Source: Amoebophrya sp. AT5.2 (taxonomy: Eukaryota > Sar > Dinophyceae > Syndiniales > Amoebophryaceae). From it: a DNA stretch of 31,359 nucleotides. Positions 10,801 through 19,800 of the stretch are shown here, one piece after another. The position numbers and the translations under genes are program-made. The notes under the pieces were generated by a model. It did not search any database and was not told where the DNA came from. It was given only the letters and a program-made list of their open reading frames with translations. Location: assembly GCA_005223375.1 (NCBI GenBank), contig RXOD01004024.1, positions 1-31,359 of the forward strand, written 5' to 3'. Positions within the stretch are counted from its first letter, which is position 1, and each line of letters starts with the position of its first letter.

Positions 10801-13800
10801 CACGTGCAAATCAATGTGAACGCAGACACTCCGCTTCACATTGACAAAGGCAATGTCCCCGGCACGAAGACGCTTATCATCGGCTTCGGTGATTACGAAG
10901 GAGGTGAGTTCTTCGAGGAAACGCCGGGCATTCCGTTGCACCATGCGCGGAAGACCGGGAGAATCGAGACAGCTGGCGAGATGCTCAGGCGGAGCGGTGG
11001 CGAGGTTGCGTACCTCAAGGGGCAGCAAGTTCCTGGGCACACCATGAACGTGAAGCACCGGCCGCACTTTTTTGAAGGCTCCCGCCTGGCTCACAAGAAC
11101 TTGCCGTGGCGAGGAACGAGACTCGCGCTGCTAGCGTACACGCGCCCTCTGGTCGTCGCGGCCCCGCTATACAAGCAGCGAATCGGGGCTGCAGTCGCGG
11201 ACCTGTTGCGACTCGGAATGAACTTGCCGCTAAACATCCGGGAGGAGTACCTGACGGCCGATTGCTGCGACACACTGGAAGAGGTCCAGCAACTGAAGAG
11301 AGTTGGCGGGGGCCTGTGCGGGGGAGCAGCAGCAGGTGGAGGCGGAAGTGGAGCGGACCCGAACAGAGCAGCTAGGGATAACATTTGCAGCGAGACGGAT
11401 CTCGACGACCTAGCGCGTGTCGCGCATAAGCTTCGGCAAGTACCGACGACAGCGAAGATAGCCGATCTCTCCGTCGGTGGAATTCTGGGAATCAAGCTGG
11501 AGGAGCACGAGCACCAGTCGGGACCTGCTGTTACAAGGGCCCGCAGCTCCAGGAGAAGTAGTGACAGCGACAGTGGTAGGGGTAGCGCGTCAGACTCAGA
11601 GTCTGGCACGTCGTCGAGTTCGCCGAACTCGTCCACGTCAGACTCTGACAGGAGCGGCAGTGCGGACATGGACATCAGCGAACAAGGTGAAGATGCGGGT
11701 GGTGCTGGTACCGGGAGTGGGAGTGGCGACCAACAGCAGCACCGCGAACCTGCGCCTCTTACTCGACCGCCGCAGGACCAGGATGTCGACATGCCGTTGC
11801 CGACGCGGACGCCTGCTTCAGCGACCGCGGCGGCGCCCGACGGGGGCGCCGCCTCAGATCACCTGCCGCTACTTGACCCCCCCCACACAAGTCCTTTGCC
11901 TCCTCGACGTCCCGCCGCCAATGCATTGTCAACACCGAAAAGCGCTCTGGTAGAGGTGTACGAAGTTGGTACCGAAGATGAACAAGCGGCGCGTGGACGC
12001 TGCAACGAGCATCCAGGAGCCGAGAGCAGACCAGAACTCCTTTGCCTGCACGGGTCGACGCAAGAATGGCAACATGAAAAGTCCGTCTCTGCTGTTGCCG
12101 CCGGCGCTGCGCCATCGCCGGATCACCTCCAGTCACCGATTGCATGCGAAGGACCGTCCTCAACAGCATGCTTGGCGCGGCGACCACACCACTCTGCCGA
12201 ATCGGACGAAGACTGCGCTTCGGGTGGCTGCACGCCCATCGACATACCAGAGGAGGTGTTGCTGGAATGTCCGATCTTGAAGCCTCCTGCGCTTGCAGCA
12301 CCTGCTGATAACACGCCGCTCCACTGGATGTCGACGGTCGACGTCCAGTTCCACTCCGGTACTCATGATCGTGAAAACGGCTGGAAAAGGGACGCGGAAC
12401 TGATGAGCGACAACATGATGAACCCGTGGCTTCTCGAGCGCAACGATATCGGAGGCGAGATGGACTGGCAGGAACACGAAGACGAAGAACAACCAGCGGA
12501 AAGAGAAGGCACTAGTCTTGTCGTGGCGGAAAAGAGCGCAAAATGTGAAGAGACGTCGTTCGGTAGAGACGACGACCAGCGGCGCGGCGATCGTCAGCTC
12601 TTGAAGTGGATCGAAGCAGCCGTAGACGAACATGAAGGTGTAGGTGAAAAACAGCAACAAGTAGTAGCTGCGGTTTCGCTCCACGATCACGAAAGGAGTA
12701 GCTGCAGCAGTAGTGTTCATTTTCATCATGACGACCAAAACCTGAACAATCTTGGGCTCCCTCGTCGCTCTGCCGAAGATACTAAAACTGACTTTGGCGC
12801 TTCCTGTGTGGGCTTCTCTAAGGCTGGAAATGTGGCGCAGCAGCATGCCCCACGACTTGCGCGGCCGTCGACACGAGCAGCGACAGCTTTTGCGAGGTGG
12901 CAATTCCAGTCTTCGGCCTTTGATCCCAGCGCTGTGGTTACGATTTGCTGCGTCCAGGGACTCTTCGTTGCGCAAATGACATACTGTTCTTCCTCGGGCG
13001 ACGTCGATAGCCACTACAATAAGAACTTCTTGCAGCCAGGTGTGGAAGCGGCCCGGCAACAGCTGCAGAGGATGATCCCCGACAGCAGGTCAGACGTGCG
13101 TCAACTAGCCGCGGCTGGGCACCTGCTGAAAGTGGACACGATGGCCGTTCCCGGAGTCGGAGAGTATCGCCAGCACCCCCTCTGGATCTATATCTTGCCA
13201 ATCTTGCCGAACCGTCGAGACAAGATTCTGCGTCCATTAAGCGACTGGGAGGCAAACACGTGCAGCAGGCGTCTCCAAGGATTCCACTCTCAGCAACAAG
13301 TCAAACAGGACCGACAAAACAGGCAGCAAGAGCAAGTCGCCACTTTCAACAACGACGACAGGAGGCCGTGGATCAGCGGCAAGAACCGAATGGGAATGCC
13401 GCGCAGTTGTCGGATTGAGATTCAAACGGGCAGGAGCTACGTCACCTACTACGGTGGCCACAGGGACAGACATGCACATGAAGAGCGTCCGCTTCCGTGG
13501 ACCGCCACGGCACCTGCAGGCATCGCGGGGGCTCCAGAAAGAGCCTCCGCGCTTGCAGCACCAGCGTCGGATGAAAGAACAGAAGCTGGCCAAGAAAAAA
13601 CCCATCGTACTCGAAGTAGCCGAACCCGTGATCAAAGTAAAAGTCCTCGTGTTGAACTTGAAGGCACGATGAAAAGGAAACAAAGAACAGACGAGGGCGC
13701 TCATGGGGAGCCGGCGACGAACTACGACCGGCGAGAAATAACCAGCACAAATTACACGACGACCAGAGGACAAAGAAGGCCCGCCTCGTCCTCCTCTGAA

Positions 13801-16170
13801 GATGATAAAAAGGGTCTTCAGAACGTATTGCAGAACGAAACCCGCCTCCGCCAACGCGCAAAGTATATAATAGACAACACCGCCGAGGCCGAGACGCGCT
13901 TTCCCTTGCGTCGCTTCTATGTGCGAGGAGGACCGGCCGCTCTGGCCGCTTTTAGTCGCTCTGCGGCACGTTCCTCGAGGGAGAGCGCGGCTCCCTCGTC
14001 AACCCTCGACGTCCGCGTAGATCTAGAGCATATATTGGCCACCAATGCTAACGAATCACCGCATGACAAAGAACGCCCGTTGCGTTACATGAATCCTCAG
14101 CTGAAGAAGCACCAGAAGACGTTGCCAGAGCTTTACTGCGAAGCGCAGAAGCAGGAGCGGGAGCAGGAAACGACATCGCCGCAGTCAAAGCGACAGCGCC
14201 ACCAGCAGCACAACGACCACAACCACAAGGCGTCCTCGCGGCAAAATAGAGCCACTATTTCCACCACTCTCTCCTCGGTGCCTGGAGGCTCATCTCGACT
14301 TGCTGTGGCTGGTGAGGAGCTGCAGATAAGGCCGGTTGTCCTTGTCGACCCCTCGGCGCGCCCCCGAAGACCGAATCCTTTCGCTTTTTCTCCGCCGTCG
14401 GAGTCGGACGAGTCGGAGTCCCGGCCGCAAGCTCCTAGCAACAAGAACCTTCCAGAAGAAACAAAGACAAACCCAAATCCACGCACATTCCGATCCGGCG
14501 CGAGTCATCGATTTCCGCACCAAGAACATGTGGTTCATGAAGTGAGTGAACGTGAAAGTGATGTGCTCGGCATTCTCGGCACATCAAACAGAAGGGAAAC
14601 TCCTAATCCTTTGCCTTTTCTTGTGAAGGAAAGAAATGGACTCGGACCAGAGGAAGCTGAAAATGGTGCTGATGTGAAAGACAACGAGACGGGACAGCGA
14701 CAGCACTTTGCTCCGGCGTCGCAGGAAGTGCGGGGAAGCAGGGGAACTACACCTTCTCCGCTAAAGAAGAAGCAGCAACCTTCGCCGTGCGCTCAGCGCC
14801 AGGTGCTGTGCGCACGGCGGAACTACGACCGGCCTGCACATTCAGAACACGGGGACGCGAGTCAGCTGCAGGCGGAAGCCCCGAGCCCCACTCGAGAAAA
14901 ATGCGACGTAGACAAGCCAAGAACAGTGGAGACGAAAGGGGAGATCGAAATCATTTGCGCGGAGGGGAACAGCGACGGAAGCAAGAAGGACCGCGAGCGG
15001 CTCCAGCGCAACTCCTCGCCAGCGCGCATCAAGAACAAGTCGAGGACGAAGGAAAGGAAAACCAAGACGAAGACTCAACATCCAGAGCGTCGCTGCAGTA
15101 TCGTGAAGTCGAAGCGCGCGAGCGATCGCATTCCTCGACCTGGTACTCGTAGTTGTAGTAATTCTCCACTTGCTGCTGGTCCTGGTGCTGGTGCTCAGCC
15201 TCACAGGCTCACTCGCACTCCGACCTCACCTATAATTGCGCCCGTAGCTACAGCTGCTACTGCCAGCCTACGTTCACGTAGCTCGCCCGGATCCGGGTCT
15301 CGCAGAAGCACGAGTGCCGTCAATGATGCTGAACTTGAGCAAGGCGATCGTAAGAGCGGCCGAAAGAAATCGCACAAGGGCAGGATTAAGTTAAAGGTAG
15401 AGCTGAAAAGAAACGCCGAAAAGTCTGCGTCGCGCGAAATGGAACAGAAGGTGAAGAAAGAGAAACGAGTTCTCCTCCGACGTCGATCGTCGGTGGAAAA
15501 GGAGCGTCGGCGTCGGAGACGGCCAGACAACGGCGACGAGGAAGGGGATCGTGGAAAGCGGGTTGTAGAAGATGATGTCGACAAACCTGACCATGCACGC
15601 CGGGGCTGCAAGATCAAGAAAAAAAGAATCGACGAGGGTAATGCTAAATCGTCTGTCCGACCTGGTGCCGACTGCCGCGAAGCCACATCCAAAGCGACAA
15701 CGAAAAGCATACTCCTGCGTGGCCGAAGTACGGAAAAACGCGAAAAGTCAAAAATGAAAATCGCGGAGCCTCCTGGTGTAGCAGCAGCGGACACGAAAGT
15801 TCGAAAAAAGGACAGGAAGAAGAAGAGGAACAGCAGCGGGAGAGCGAGAAGCACCGGGAGGATGTGGATGGAGAGGGCCGAGGAGCTCGCGCCGGCGTGT
15901 TGTGAAGTTGCGTCCATTAAGAAACGAAGAAGATCCAGATCGCTTCCGGACCTCGACCAGCCTCTGGACGCCTTCATTCCTGATGCCACGAAGGCAAAAC
16001 GACTGAAAGTTGAGACAGCAGCAGCAAAGCCAAAGAGCAGTTCGCGGAGGCTGCACCACGTCAGCGCTCACAGCAGCTCCGAGGACCGAGTGCGCAAGAA
16101 TAAAAAGAAACAGAAAGCAAGTAAAGCGGAAAAGGGCCGCAAACGGAAACGCAGCCACTGTTGGGATTAA
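7837..16170 (+). CDS. Giant basic disordered protein with 2-oxoglutarate/Fe(II) dioxygenase-like domain
   Basis: One uninterrupted frame of 2,777 codons. Residues 1 to about 860 are low-complexity (Ser, Thr, Ala, His, Gln). Residues about 868-1105 form a compact domain with the hallmarks of the double-stranded beta-helix Fe(II)/2-oxoglutarate oxygenases: HID (H1001, D1003) as the first two iron ligands, GDYEGGEFF (from 1019), distal H1086 in SRLAHKNLPW, and R1095 in WRGTRLALLAY to bind 2-oxoglutarate. All four key residues are present, so activity is plausible. The substrate is unknown. A second folded-looking island is at about 1687-1830. The last 700 residues are Lys/Arg/Ser-rich with many nuclear-localisation-like clusters (KKKRKR type), suggesting a nuclear, nucleic-acid-associated protein. 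ATG 7837 is the first in-frame ATG, but the first 120 codons have weaker coding character than an overlapping frame, so the true N-terminus may differ. Confidence 0.75.
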   Translation: MSAAPSSRYAPRPPVDASDSASETSDSECPPRAAREAAPRAGRRAMACTQLSVVRCNDEWWVVVTNGYRGTSLTLRVLVCLSDGASSSGQLQPPRPLVLVVRATHGAARPAENQTRLEHLIENEAERKEIRTNMRADDLENFVRARKEVLWARLQKEGSVGEDMTMLPVEKNYSGELQHERANLAQMEMMMMSMKLTKQEENSAAPGPHKNTASCVVHYHSTHHLQNQHPSAPAERSLGHAVPGQQPCTTTTGVSSSRSRTSTSLNLSREHHPQHHLKEQLQPLTPSSSFPGGHSSAVSGGVAVSLQGNSCSRHLRNADPSTKTGEALAALGAEVRALRTIKLEEAVPAAHHSGSSSNSGRGVHAPASSVDIRRAAQSSSHDIDHASAVPLCRKRKSKFAIRTRRSPPQSSRNDMMTNRGGQLPGQQKTPHVFAPQPRTAASVPRREHCSSTSVASASSCSATAIATVTRPGDAHAYASTTSEGRTRTAAPLNNMKHTSAPRGPPMLHREPHHSSETPSLGERVPSNGTIAAAAGQLHQCRPILPPAASTSGKIAAPSGSTTNTTQDLFLLELTEEDMCAFFKRGGGLGGVTNEKENSTSGLVLAPLCLSHNSYALTPPGEVTSDAQLHDAEATTGRAGGMGEHARTRPLAVALAVDEHQEGVGNLLQERTAPVPVAAPITVRKEVLESSSSTASSSSLFVCSGKKSVQRDWASQQRKQSKASKLRSKVADVLRAADTEETQGLDLAYEFDRAADFKDVKVVRAMLEAGGQQEGDDHALLQTLLLEEVESRVKNSEAPGERGGPSGGSGCDEVHTPSKSGTNMSENFDNGRCDAGAQKKKRRLEPRVAEATRPLCPKLVKVDDPEKPWDIGSDWRPSFCGVVSVRPGLPRELRSRTLRDMQFQQLQYVGKLFARLVCGLQLMQHKRRIYKGGTRAGILIGTHFCYGRTNDSWRPNLVRFVTGVIRLYLDFAAASGAMRAIDCSDFTYTHVQINVNADTPLHIDKGNVPGTKTLIIGFGDYEGGEFFEETPGIPLHHARKTGRIETAGEMLRRSGGEVAYLKGQQVPGHTMNVKHRPHFFEGSRLAHKNLPWRGTRLALLAYTRPLVVAAPLYKQRIGAAVADLLRLGMNLPLNIREEYLTADCCDTLEEVQQLKRVGGGLCGGAAAGGGGSGADPNRAARDNICSETDLDDLARVAHKLRQVPTTAKIADLSVGGILGIKLEEHEHQSGPAVTRARSSRRSSDSDSGRGSASDSESGTSSSSPNSSTSDSDRSGSADMDISEQGEDAGGAGTGSGSGDQQQHREPAPLTRPPQDQDVDMPLPTRTPASATAAAPDGGAASDHLPLLDPPHTSPLPPRRPAANALSTPKSALVEVYEVGTEDEQAARGRCNEHPGAESRPELLCLHGSTQEWQHEKSVSAVAAGAAPSPDHLQSPIACEGPSSTACLARRPHHSAESDEDCASGGCTPIDIPEEVLLECPILKPPALAAPADNTPLHWMSTVDVQFHSGTHDRENGWKRDAELMSDNMMNPWLLERNDIGGEMDWQEHEDEEQPAEREGTSLVVAEKSAKCEETSFGRDDDQRRGDRQLLKWIEAAVDEHEGVGEKQQQVVAAVSLHDHERSSCSSSVHFHHDDQNLNNLGLPRRSAEDTKTDFGASCVGFSKAGNVAQQHAPRLARPSTRAATAFARWQFQSSAFDPSAVVTICCVQGLFVAQMTYCSSSGDVDSHYNKNFLQPGVEAARQQLQRMIPDSRSDVRQLAAAGHLLKVDTMAVPGVGEYRQHPLWIYILPILPNRRDKILRPLSDWEANTCSRRLQGFHSQQQVKQDRQNRQQEQVATFNNDDRRPWISGKNRMGMPRSCRIEIQTGRSYVTYYGGHRDRHAHEERPLPWTATAPAGIAGAPERASALAAPASDERTEAGQEKTHRTRSSRTRDQSKSPRVELEGTMKRKQRTDEGAHGEPATNYDRREITSTNYTTTRGQRRPASSSSEDDKKGLQNVLQNETRLRQRAKYIIDNTAEAETRFPLRRFYVRGGPAALAAFSRSAARSSRESAAPSSTLDVRVDLEHILATNANESPHDKERPLRYMNPQLKKHQKTLPELYCEAQKQEREQETTSPQSKRQRHQQHNDHNHKASSRQNRATISTTLSSVPGGSSRLAVAGEELQIRPVVLVDPSARPRRPNPFAFSPPSESDESESRPQAPSNKNLPEETKTNPNPRTFRSGASHRFPHQEHVVHEVSERESDVLGILGTSNRRETPNPLPFLVKERNGLGPEEAENGADVKDNETGQRQHFAPASQEVRGSRGTTPSPLKKKQQPSPCAQRQVLCARRNYDRPAHSEHGDASQLQAEAPSPTREKCDVDKPRTVETKGEIEIICAEGNSDGSKKDRERLQRNSSPARIKNKSRTKERKTKTKTQHPERRCSIVKSKRASDRIPRPGTRSCSNSPLAAGPGAGAQPHRLTRTPTSPIIAPVATAATASLRSRSSPGSGSRRSTSAVNDAELEQGDRKSGRKKSHKGRIKLKVELKRNAEKSASREMEQKVKKEKRVLLRRRSSVEKERRRRRRPDNGDEEGDRGKRVVEDDVDKPDHARRGCKIKKKRIDEGNAKSSVRPGADCREATSKATTKSILLRGRSTEKREKSKMKIAEPPGVAAADTKVRKKDRKKKRNSSGRARSTGRMWMERAEELAPACCEVASIKKRRRSRSLPDLDQPLDAFIPDATKAKRLKVETAAAKPKSSSRRLHHVSAHSSSEDRVRKNKKKQKASKAEKGRKRKRSHCWD
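10438..11151 (+). other. Fe(II)/2-oxoglutarate dioxygenase-like domain within the giant protein
   Basis: This is the part of the 7837-16170 product that can be assigned. Key residues, numbered from ATG 7837, are H1001-x-D1003, G1022-G1023, H1086 and R1095. The pattern H-x-D, about 18 residues, D-Y-x-G-G-E-F, about 60 residues, H-x3-P-W-x-G-x-R matches the classical order of the superfamily. The closest-looking subfamily by eye has the form HxD..N..G.....GDY.GGE followed by FxG...H..L.F.G.R, found in many algal and fungal proteins. I cannot separate nucleic-acid, histone and prolyl hydroxylase relatives without a search. Confidence 0.75.
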
Positions 16171-16848
16171 CACGAACAGTACGTCTCGGCGCAAGTGGAC
16201 GCTGATGCTGAAGCAGTTGGATAATGATGGCACCTCCACGAAGAAGAGAGTCAGAGTGAAGAGGCGTAGGCGTCGACCCAAGAAAAAAAAAGTTGAATTG
16301 CTAGACGAGTGTAAGAAAGTAGAGTGAGTAGCTAGCTCAAAGTCTCCCCATTTCGAGCGCTCTGGTCGCTAAGTTTGCTTCTAAAAACAAGTGCGTTCTC
16401 TTGAAGAGTTCGCTTCTGTCCCCGCCAAGCTGTCCCTAGAATCTCAGCCGCGGTTTCTTGCTCTAGTACCTACCTACGGCTCCTCCAGCTATTGGCACCG
16501 AGTAGCGCGAGTGGTCGCCATTCCACAAGTTGTGAACTACTTATGGAGCAGGTGGCCATTGCAAAACTGCACGGAACGACAGAGAGCGCCGGCCGCGCGC
16601 ATGAAGAACATGACTTTCATCACGAACTCAGCCTCGGAGCGTCGACAACGTTAGAAAATTAGAAATGAAATCCTGTAGCCGTCATGCGTGGTCGAGTAAT
16701 TGAATTTAGCGCCTCGCTCTATTCTTTCGTGACGCTGACGCTGATCCGGATCTTCTTCCGATAATTCATCGTGAATTTAATGAGCAGAAGATGGAGAAGA
16801 TGGCGATAGAGAATCATTGAGCGCCCCCGCTTGTTGTTACTTCGTCAG
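16171..16848. other. 0.68 kb between two giant genes, no firm gene
   Basis: A frame that overlaps the end of the upstream gene runs to 16327. It encodes a very basic tail (RVKRRRRRPKKKK type), which could be an alternative C-terminus. A second frame, 16391-16654, has no recognisable features. Otherwise the stretch is AT-richer and holds nothing I can identify. Confidence 0.35.
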
Positions 16849-19800
16849 ATGTTGTGGACATCCATGAGACGTAGGCGTCGTTCTTTTCTCGATTCATCGA
16901 TGAGGGAGCATGTCGATGTCCATGCCTTGCTCGGCGTCGTGAGAGGGTGCGTGCGCGTGAGCAACATCAGCACGAAATTCATCACCATGGACCTCGACGA
17001 GTCTTGGTTTTCTGCCCGTGACGTGGGTGGTCGTGCTACTGATCACATCAATGCTTCTGAAAAAGTAGATGTAGAATGTGGCGGTACCAGCACCGACCTT
17101 CTTCTACTTCTCGACGTAACGCCAGATATGAGTATGTATAGTGACATTGATGTCGTCGAGGACGAGCTCGCGACGGCGTTTTGCGAGCTCGAGGCCCGGG
17201 CAGCATCGGCGACAAACGGCGAGTACACATTGGCATTAGCCGCCCGGCGCCAAAATCAGGAGAGTCATGATAAGATTAACGAGAACGCGGAGGACGCCGC
17301 CGCCCCTTCTTCTACAGCCGACGCAGCTAAAACTACCGCTGCAGCGACAGATCTCTCCTGTGGCCCTTGGAGCGAACGAAAAATCTTCAGCCTGCCAGAC
17401 CAACAAGCTGCGGGAAACGACGAAGACCGGCCGTTTCGCATTGGCGGGTACCCGTCTCAGGCCGCTGGGTCGCGCCGCGTCGCATTCTCCCCCGCCATGA
17501 TGCAATTTTTGAACAACCCACACCGACTCGACATTCGACTGGAAACCGAGTATCGGAATCGATGGCGGCACCAGAAGGCGCGGGACATGTTTCACGACAC
17601 TTACGACCTCTGCACTTTCGCCACGCACCGAGAAGACCTCACGAGCATCTACTCATCGACCGCGGGGGCGGCGGGGGCGGTCAGACCCGATGAGATTTTG
17701 CCGTTTCTCGCAGCAGACATCAGATTTCCGACATCGAGCATCGAAGTGCGCTCGCGCGTCGTCACCGCAACGTCGGGGCCGTACGCATTTCCGCATTACC
17801 ACGTCACGGGGAGAATACGAAAACGGGTGAACAACAAGGGCAAGTCTGCGGTTGCGAACGTGACGCGAGGTCCCGGTCCGCCACCAGTTCTAGAGGACAA
17901 AAGATGTGCGAGTGGGAGTGCAACCACGAAAAAGAAGATGATCAGTTACAGTACTGCTAGCGTTGCAGCGGGCAATGCGAATGCCGCAGTCGCAGCGTCG
18001 ACCAGGTCGACAACTTCATCTACTTCTGCAGCAACGCCTGTCTCGTCCAAATCGTCTTCATCTGGTGCACAAGCACTCGGGCAGAGTTCAAGTTCTTTGT
18101 GCTTGGCAGGCGCTGGCACCTCCACCAACAGCACGACGAGTACGAGTAGCAGTTCATTGGCAAACGCAAACGCAAGTAGTAGTGGATCTTGCCCCGCTCC
18201 CGCGGCCGGCCCGCCCAGCACAACGCAATCGGGTGACGCAACTACGCAACAACCCGCGGGACAGGAGACGGAGAAGTTGCCGAATGAAGGAGCAGCACGG
18301 CAACCGGCCGGTGCTGACGTTCCGACGAAAAACGCGTTTCAGTTTTGCTCAAGAAACACACCCAATGAGGCGTTTCAAATTCCGACGAACGAGTGTGATG
18401 TGTGCGCCGACACACCAAGCCAGTGGAACAAGGAATTGCCGCTGCGCGACGACCAAAAGCGCACGCTTGCCTGGATGCAGAGCCGGGAGCGCAGAGCAGG
18501 GACATCAACACCAGCAGCAGTCCTTCCAATGCTGTTTCGACGCTTCGCGCCTTTGGAGCGGCTGGGAGGAGATGCAGATGGCGACGTTGGCAAGAAGGTA
18601 GACGACGACGGAGCAAAGCGGAGGTTCTTGGAGATCGAGGTAACTGCGCACTTCCCAATGCTCGGTGGTATCCTGGCGGACGAGACCGGCTACGGGAAGA
18701 CCGTCACAACTCTGGCGCTCATCGCTTCGGACGCAGATGCTGTTGAGCACGTAAAAGAGCAAGAGCAAGACCTCCACGAGGAGAAACTAAAAACTGGCCT
18801 TTATTCATCTTCTGGGAACCCGTCAGCATTCGGCTCAACGTCGTCAGGCAGCAGTAGCAGCCGCTGCAGGAGCAGTACGTGCCCGGAGATCACGAACTCT
18901 CACTCTCTCGGGCCGGTAGGAGGGGGCGCTACTACCGGGCCAGCACAAGCACCAGAAGTACATGATGGAGGTGACAAGGGCAACGCAGCAGGACGAGAAC
19001 AGGCGACGAAACCGAATGCGGAAGATACCCAACTCGATTGCTCGACGACGACCCTGATAATCACGCCGCCGCACATCTTGCAGCAGTGGGCCGACGAGGC
19101 GGAGCGATTTTGCGCGTCCGCGTGCCCGAAGGTGCTGCGCATCTCAACATTCGCAGACTTCGAGCGTGTGTTTTCTTCCAAAAATACCATCACTCGGCAG
19201 CGACAGGCACAGGAAACCGCCGGAAGAGTGAAAAACGCGAAGCAGGCTCGAAAACGCAAAAAACAAGAAAAAGAAGACGATAACGAACTCGCGTTGGATT
19301 TTGACAGCACGACCGGCAGGATTGAACACATTGACATCGAGATGACCGGAGTAGAACACGATGGAGGAAATCGCTGCGGGGGCTTCGATAGCGTAAAAAA
19401 AGTTGCCGACTCCACCAGTCAGGCATTCGCTTCCACCACGACCAAACAGGATGAAGCTGCTAACGACGCTGAGCTGCACTCCAAGATCACCAGTGAAGAA
19501 ACAGGAATAAACCCGTTCCGGGGGCACAACATCGTGCTGGTGAGCAGTAGTGTACTTCTCAGCGCACGGTATCTGGCGGCGCGGGAGAAATGGGAACCGC
19601 AACCGACTAGAACTAGTTCAGAAGGGGGTGATCGTGATGGGGCGCACAAGGTATCAGGATCGGTTTCCGGTGAGTCCACGACGAACTCTTCTTCCGGTTC
19701 CGCCACGGCAACGAGCTGCCTGCTCCCCGTCACGGTCGTAAAGGACCATCTTCCGGCCGAAATCGACGGCTCCCCAACTGTGCAAAAGATGTTGGCGCAC

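Noticed and set aside
10438..11151. Specific assignment of the oxygenase domain to the TET/JBP DNA-base hydroxylases
   Set aside because: Only the general superfamily residues are visible, and the TET/JBP-specific features cannot be confirmed without a profile search.
15201..15989. 262-codon frame on the minus strand opposite the basic tail of the giant gene
   Set aside because: It is the complement of Lys/Arg codons, which gives Ser/Leu/Phe-rich shadows; other long antisense frames over the large genes have the same explanation.
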